The position numbers and the translations under genes were made by a program. From Panorpa germanica (lineage: Eukaryota; Arthropoda; Insecta; Mecoptera; Panorpidae), in NCBI GenBank assembly GCA_963678705.1, contig OY783212.1:4526001-4590000 (forward strand): a stretch of DNA of 64,000 nucleotides, given 5' to 3'. The notes below the pieces were generated by a model. That model was given only the letters and a program-made list of their open reading frames with translations. It had not been told where the DNA came from and searched no databases. The stretch's first letter is position 1. The number at the start of each line of letters is the position of its first letter. Below, one piece after another: positions 62,273-64,000 of the stretch.

Positions 62273-63020
62273 ATTAATAAGAGTATTAAAAAGTTTTAAT
62301 TAAGAGAAATCAAGCTTCCAATGCGAAACTTGGAACGACCTGAAATGAACTGGAGTTAAGAAATACCTAATTCAATGCGAAACCTAATAAGAACGTTAAT
62401 AATAATGGTGTCGGATTACACGAGGCATTGCTATTGATCATTGATGGCCATAGTCCAAGGAGAACTAAGATGAAACTACTGATGCATAAATTTTAAGCTT
62501 TTCTAAGTTTTTTAAAACTACCTTAAAGATAATTTGCATCTGCACCGCAATAATATTAAGAGTACATTAATATTTTTTACGGCGCCGCGACTTCTGTGTT
62601 TTCGCATATACACCTCAGGAAAGGATTATTAAAAATAATTTTTTTTAGTATTCGGACATAATAACGCAACTATGTTTATTCATGTTAAATCAAATTTTTA
62701 TCATTTCATTTGCCATTTTGATGACGCATTACTTTTCATTTAATTGTATAGATTATATTTGACCCGACCTTAATTTATCAGTTAGCATAATGTATACATA
62801 GAGCCGATGTGCAAAACATCAAAGGTTAAAGAGGCTCTTAAGTGTAACCATACGTATTTGTATCATTTTTGCGTTATTTTCATAATTTTGTAATCGGGAA
62901 TACGTTATATTACAAATAACATTTTAAAGCAAGATTTTCAAACAGAGAGGAACGAAGGTCCGCTAAATAAAAATAGAGATATAATTTCTAACAAATTATT
63001 TTTTTAAATTTAATTTATTT
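62273..63020. other. KFase upstream region and intergenic DNA
   Basis: No coding sequence. Contains the presumed KFase promoter. A small GC-rich patch (ACGGCGCCGCGAC at about 62579) stands out but cannot be assigned. Confidence 0.45.
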
Positions 63021-63256
63021 AACATAAACCTATTTCCGATGCTGAGTCCTATCCACAATGACCTCCTGCTAGGTAGACAGTATTTGTGATGTCGTGACCT
63101 CATATATTTGAACAACACCGCTGCCTGATAAGTTTATTATTATGTATGTACTTAATCAATTTAATTTAAAACAACCGAACCCTTACCGATTAAAATGTAT
63201 CTCTAGTCCGAGTACCGAACTCAAGCATTAATGCTCTTGCTCATTGTGTCGTCATT
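63021..63256 (-). mobile_element. old copy of the SINE at 56649-56924
   Basis: On the minus strand it reads GACGACACAATGAGCAAGAGC at the head and GGACTCAGCATCGGAAATAG at the tail end, matching the younger SINE along its length with many substitutions; the B box is eroded and no target duplication is evident. Confidence 0.8.
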
Positions 63257-63520
63257 AAACTTTTTATTTATTAATGTCGTGGTTTTTAAGGATTTACTGT
63301 GTGCGAAATCAACACATTTTTATTTCAAATTTACTTGAAAGAATACAGAAATCAAAATTCCATTAAAATATATAAAATATGTAAAATTAGAATATTTTTT
63401 ATTTCTTTCGCATTCCAATATATAACATATTCTTATTGAAATTTATACTGTAGACATAAGCAATAATTAAATACCTGTTATAATATTAGTCTTTAGCTAT
63501 CAACGTGTATAAATATTAAA

Positions 63521-64000
63521 ATGGATGATTTTTTTCTTAGACGATACTTTATTTATCAAGGAATGAAGGCAAATAAGGAAATCGATGCTAAAATCAATAG
63601 TGAAAAGGCTAGTAAAGCTATTACAGAAAATCATTTCTTATCGAAACTAAAAAGGAAAGGTATATTTTCACAGATACAAACATATTAATTAAAATAAAAT
63701 GTAAAACATATGTCTGTCTATATATGTATCTGGTCAATTTAAAAAATATATATCTATAATATAATATATATATTAATAAAACATCGTATTTTGCATAAAA
63801 TATATTTTATGTATCTCATTTATAATGCGATGTTAATATTTTATTTACGTAAGTATATTTTAATAACCGAGAATCTCCTCCTACTACGTTAGTATTAGAT
63901 TTTAGGGTGCCCTGGCATCATATATGTGTAAATAAAAAACATAATGCTCCGTTGCTTAATAAGTTGTATGATTATGATTATAAACCAGTTCAACTTAGAA
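63521..64000 (+). CDS. unidentified gene, 5' part, running off the window
   Basis: ATG 63521 opens a 46-codon exon to a donor at 63660 (AAAG|GTATAT): a Lys/Glu-rich start MDDFFLRRYFIYQGMKANKE. If an acceptor at 63852-63853 is used, phase 1 joins to a frame open to the window end, including LVLDFRVPWHHICVN. I do not recognise the family. The first exon alone could instead end at a stop 30 bases past the donor, giving a 56-codon frame. The join is a guess based on phase; the acceptor is not strong. Confidence 0.3.

Noticed and set aside
1-64000. tRNA, rRNA or CRISPR features
   Set aside because: No cloverleaf, rRNA block or direct-repeat/spacer array seen; the only RNA polymerase III-like boxes belong to the SINE copies.

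Overview
The window is insect nuclear DNA: strongly AT-rich, with compact intron-split genes on both strands, canonical GT-AG introns (often under 300 bp) and an insect-type ZAD zinc-finger gene. The fs(1)h gene carries the long/short isoform layout known from Drosophila. I infer a holometabolous insect, possibly a hymenopteran, but nothing here fixes the order. All gene models were built by reading splice sites and keeping phase across exons; every multi-exon model except the edge gene closes in frame.

Layout. 0.5-1.5 kb (+): EMG1/NEP1, an 18S rRNA pseudouridine methyltransferase. 3.4-22.8 kb (+): fs(1)h, the single BET gene (BRD2/3/4 homologue), with a CpG-rich promoter carrying YY1/Pho-like sites, two probable 5' UTR exons, 18 coding exons, a short isoform made by reading into an intron, and a long isoform ending in the P-TEFb-binding motif. 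22.8-28.4 kb: AT-rich 3' UTR and intergenic DNA. 28.4-31.5 kb (-): TTK/Mps1, the spindle checkpoint kinase. 33.1-36.3 kb (+): WDR46/Utp7, a small-subunit processome protein. 36.4-37.0 kb (-): MED22. 37.7-40.1 kb (+): cytochrome b5. 40.8-50.4 kb: a large nested transposon block. 52.3-56.2 kb (-): a ZAD protein with twelve C2H2 fingers. 56.6 kb: a young tRNA-type SINE. 57.0-58.5 kb (-): SHQ1. 59.2-60.1 kb (+): Dpy-30. 60.6-62.3 kb (-): kynurenine formamidase. 63.5 kb (+): start of an unidentified gene running off the edge.

The host genes are mostly housekeeping. Three serve ribosome or snoRNP biogenesis (EMG1, WDR46, SHQ1), four chromatin and transcription (fs(1)h, MED22, Dpy-30, the ZAD protein), one mitosis (TTK), two metabolism (cytochrome b5, kynurenine formamidase). 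MED22/Cyt-b5, SHQ1/Dpy-30 and TTK/WDR46 are head-to-head pairs.

The most striking structure is the transposon block. A 5.27-kb Mutator-superfamily element with about 737-bp terminal inverted repeats built of ~180-bp direct subrepeats, a perfect 9-bp target duplication and an uninterrupted 861-codon DDE transposase gene has inserted into a non-autonomous Helitron. That Helitron carries two opposed arrays of a 146-bp satellite. The Mutator element has the architecture of Drosophila Foldback/NOF and animal Phantom elements. Further features worth checking are foldback repeats inside introns of fs(1)h and WDR46, and a conservative change at the catalytic acid of kynurenine formamidase.
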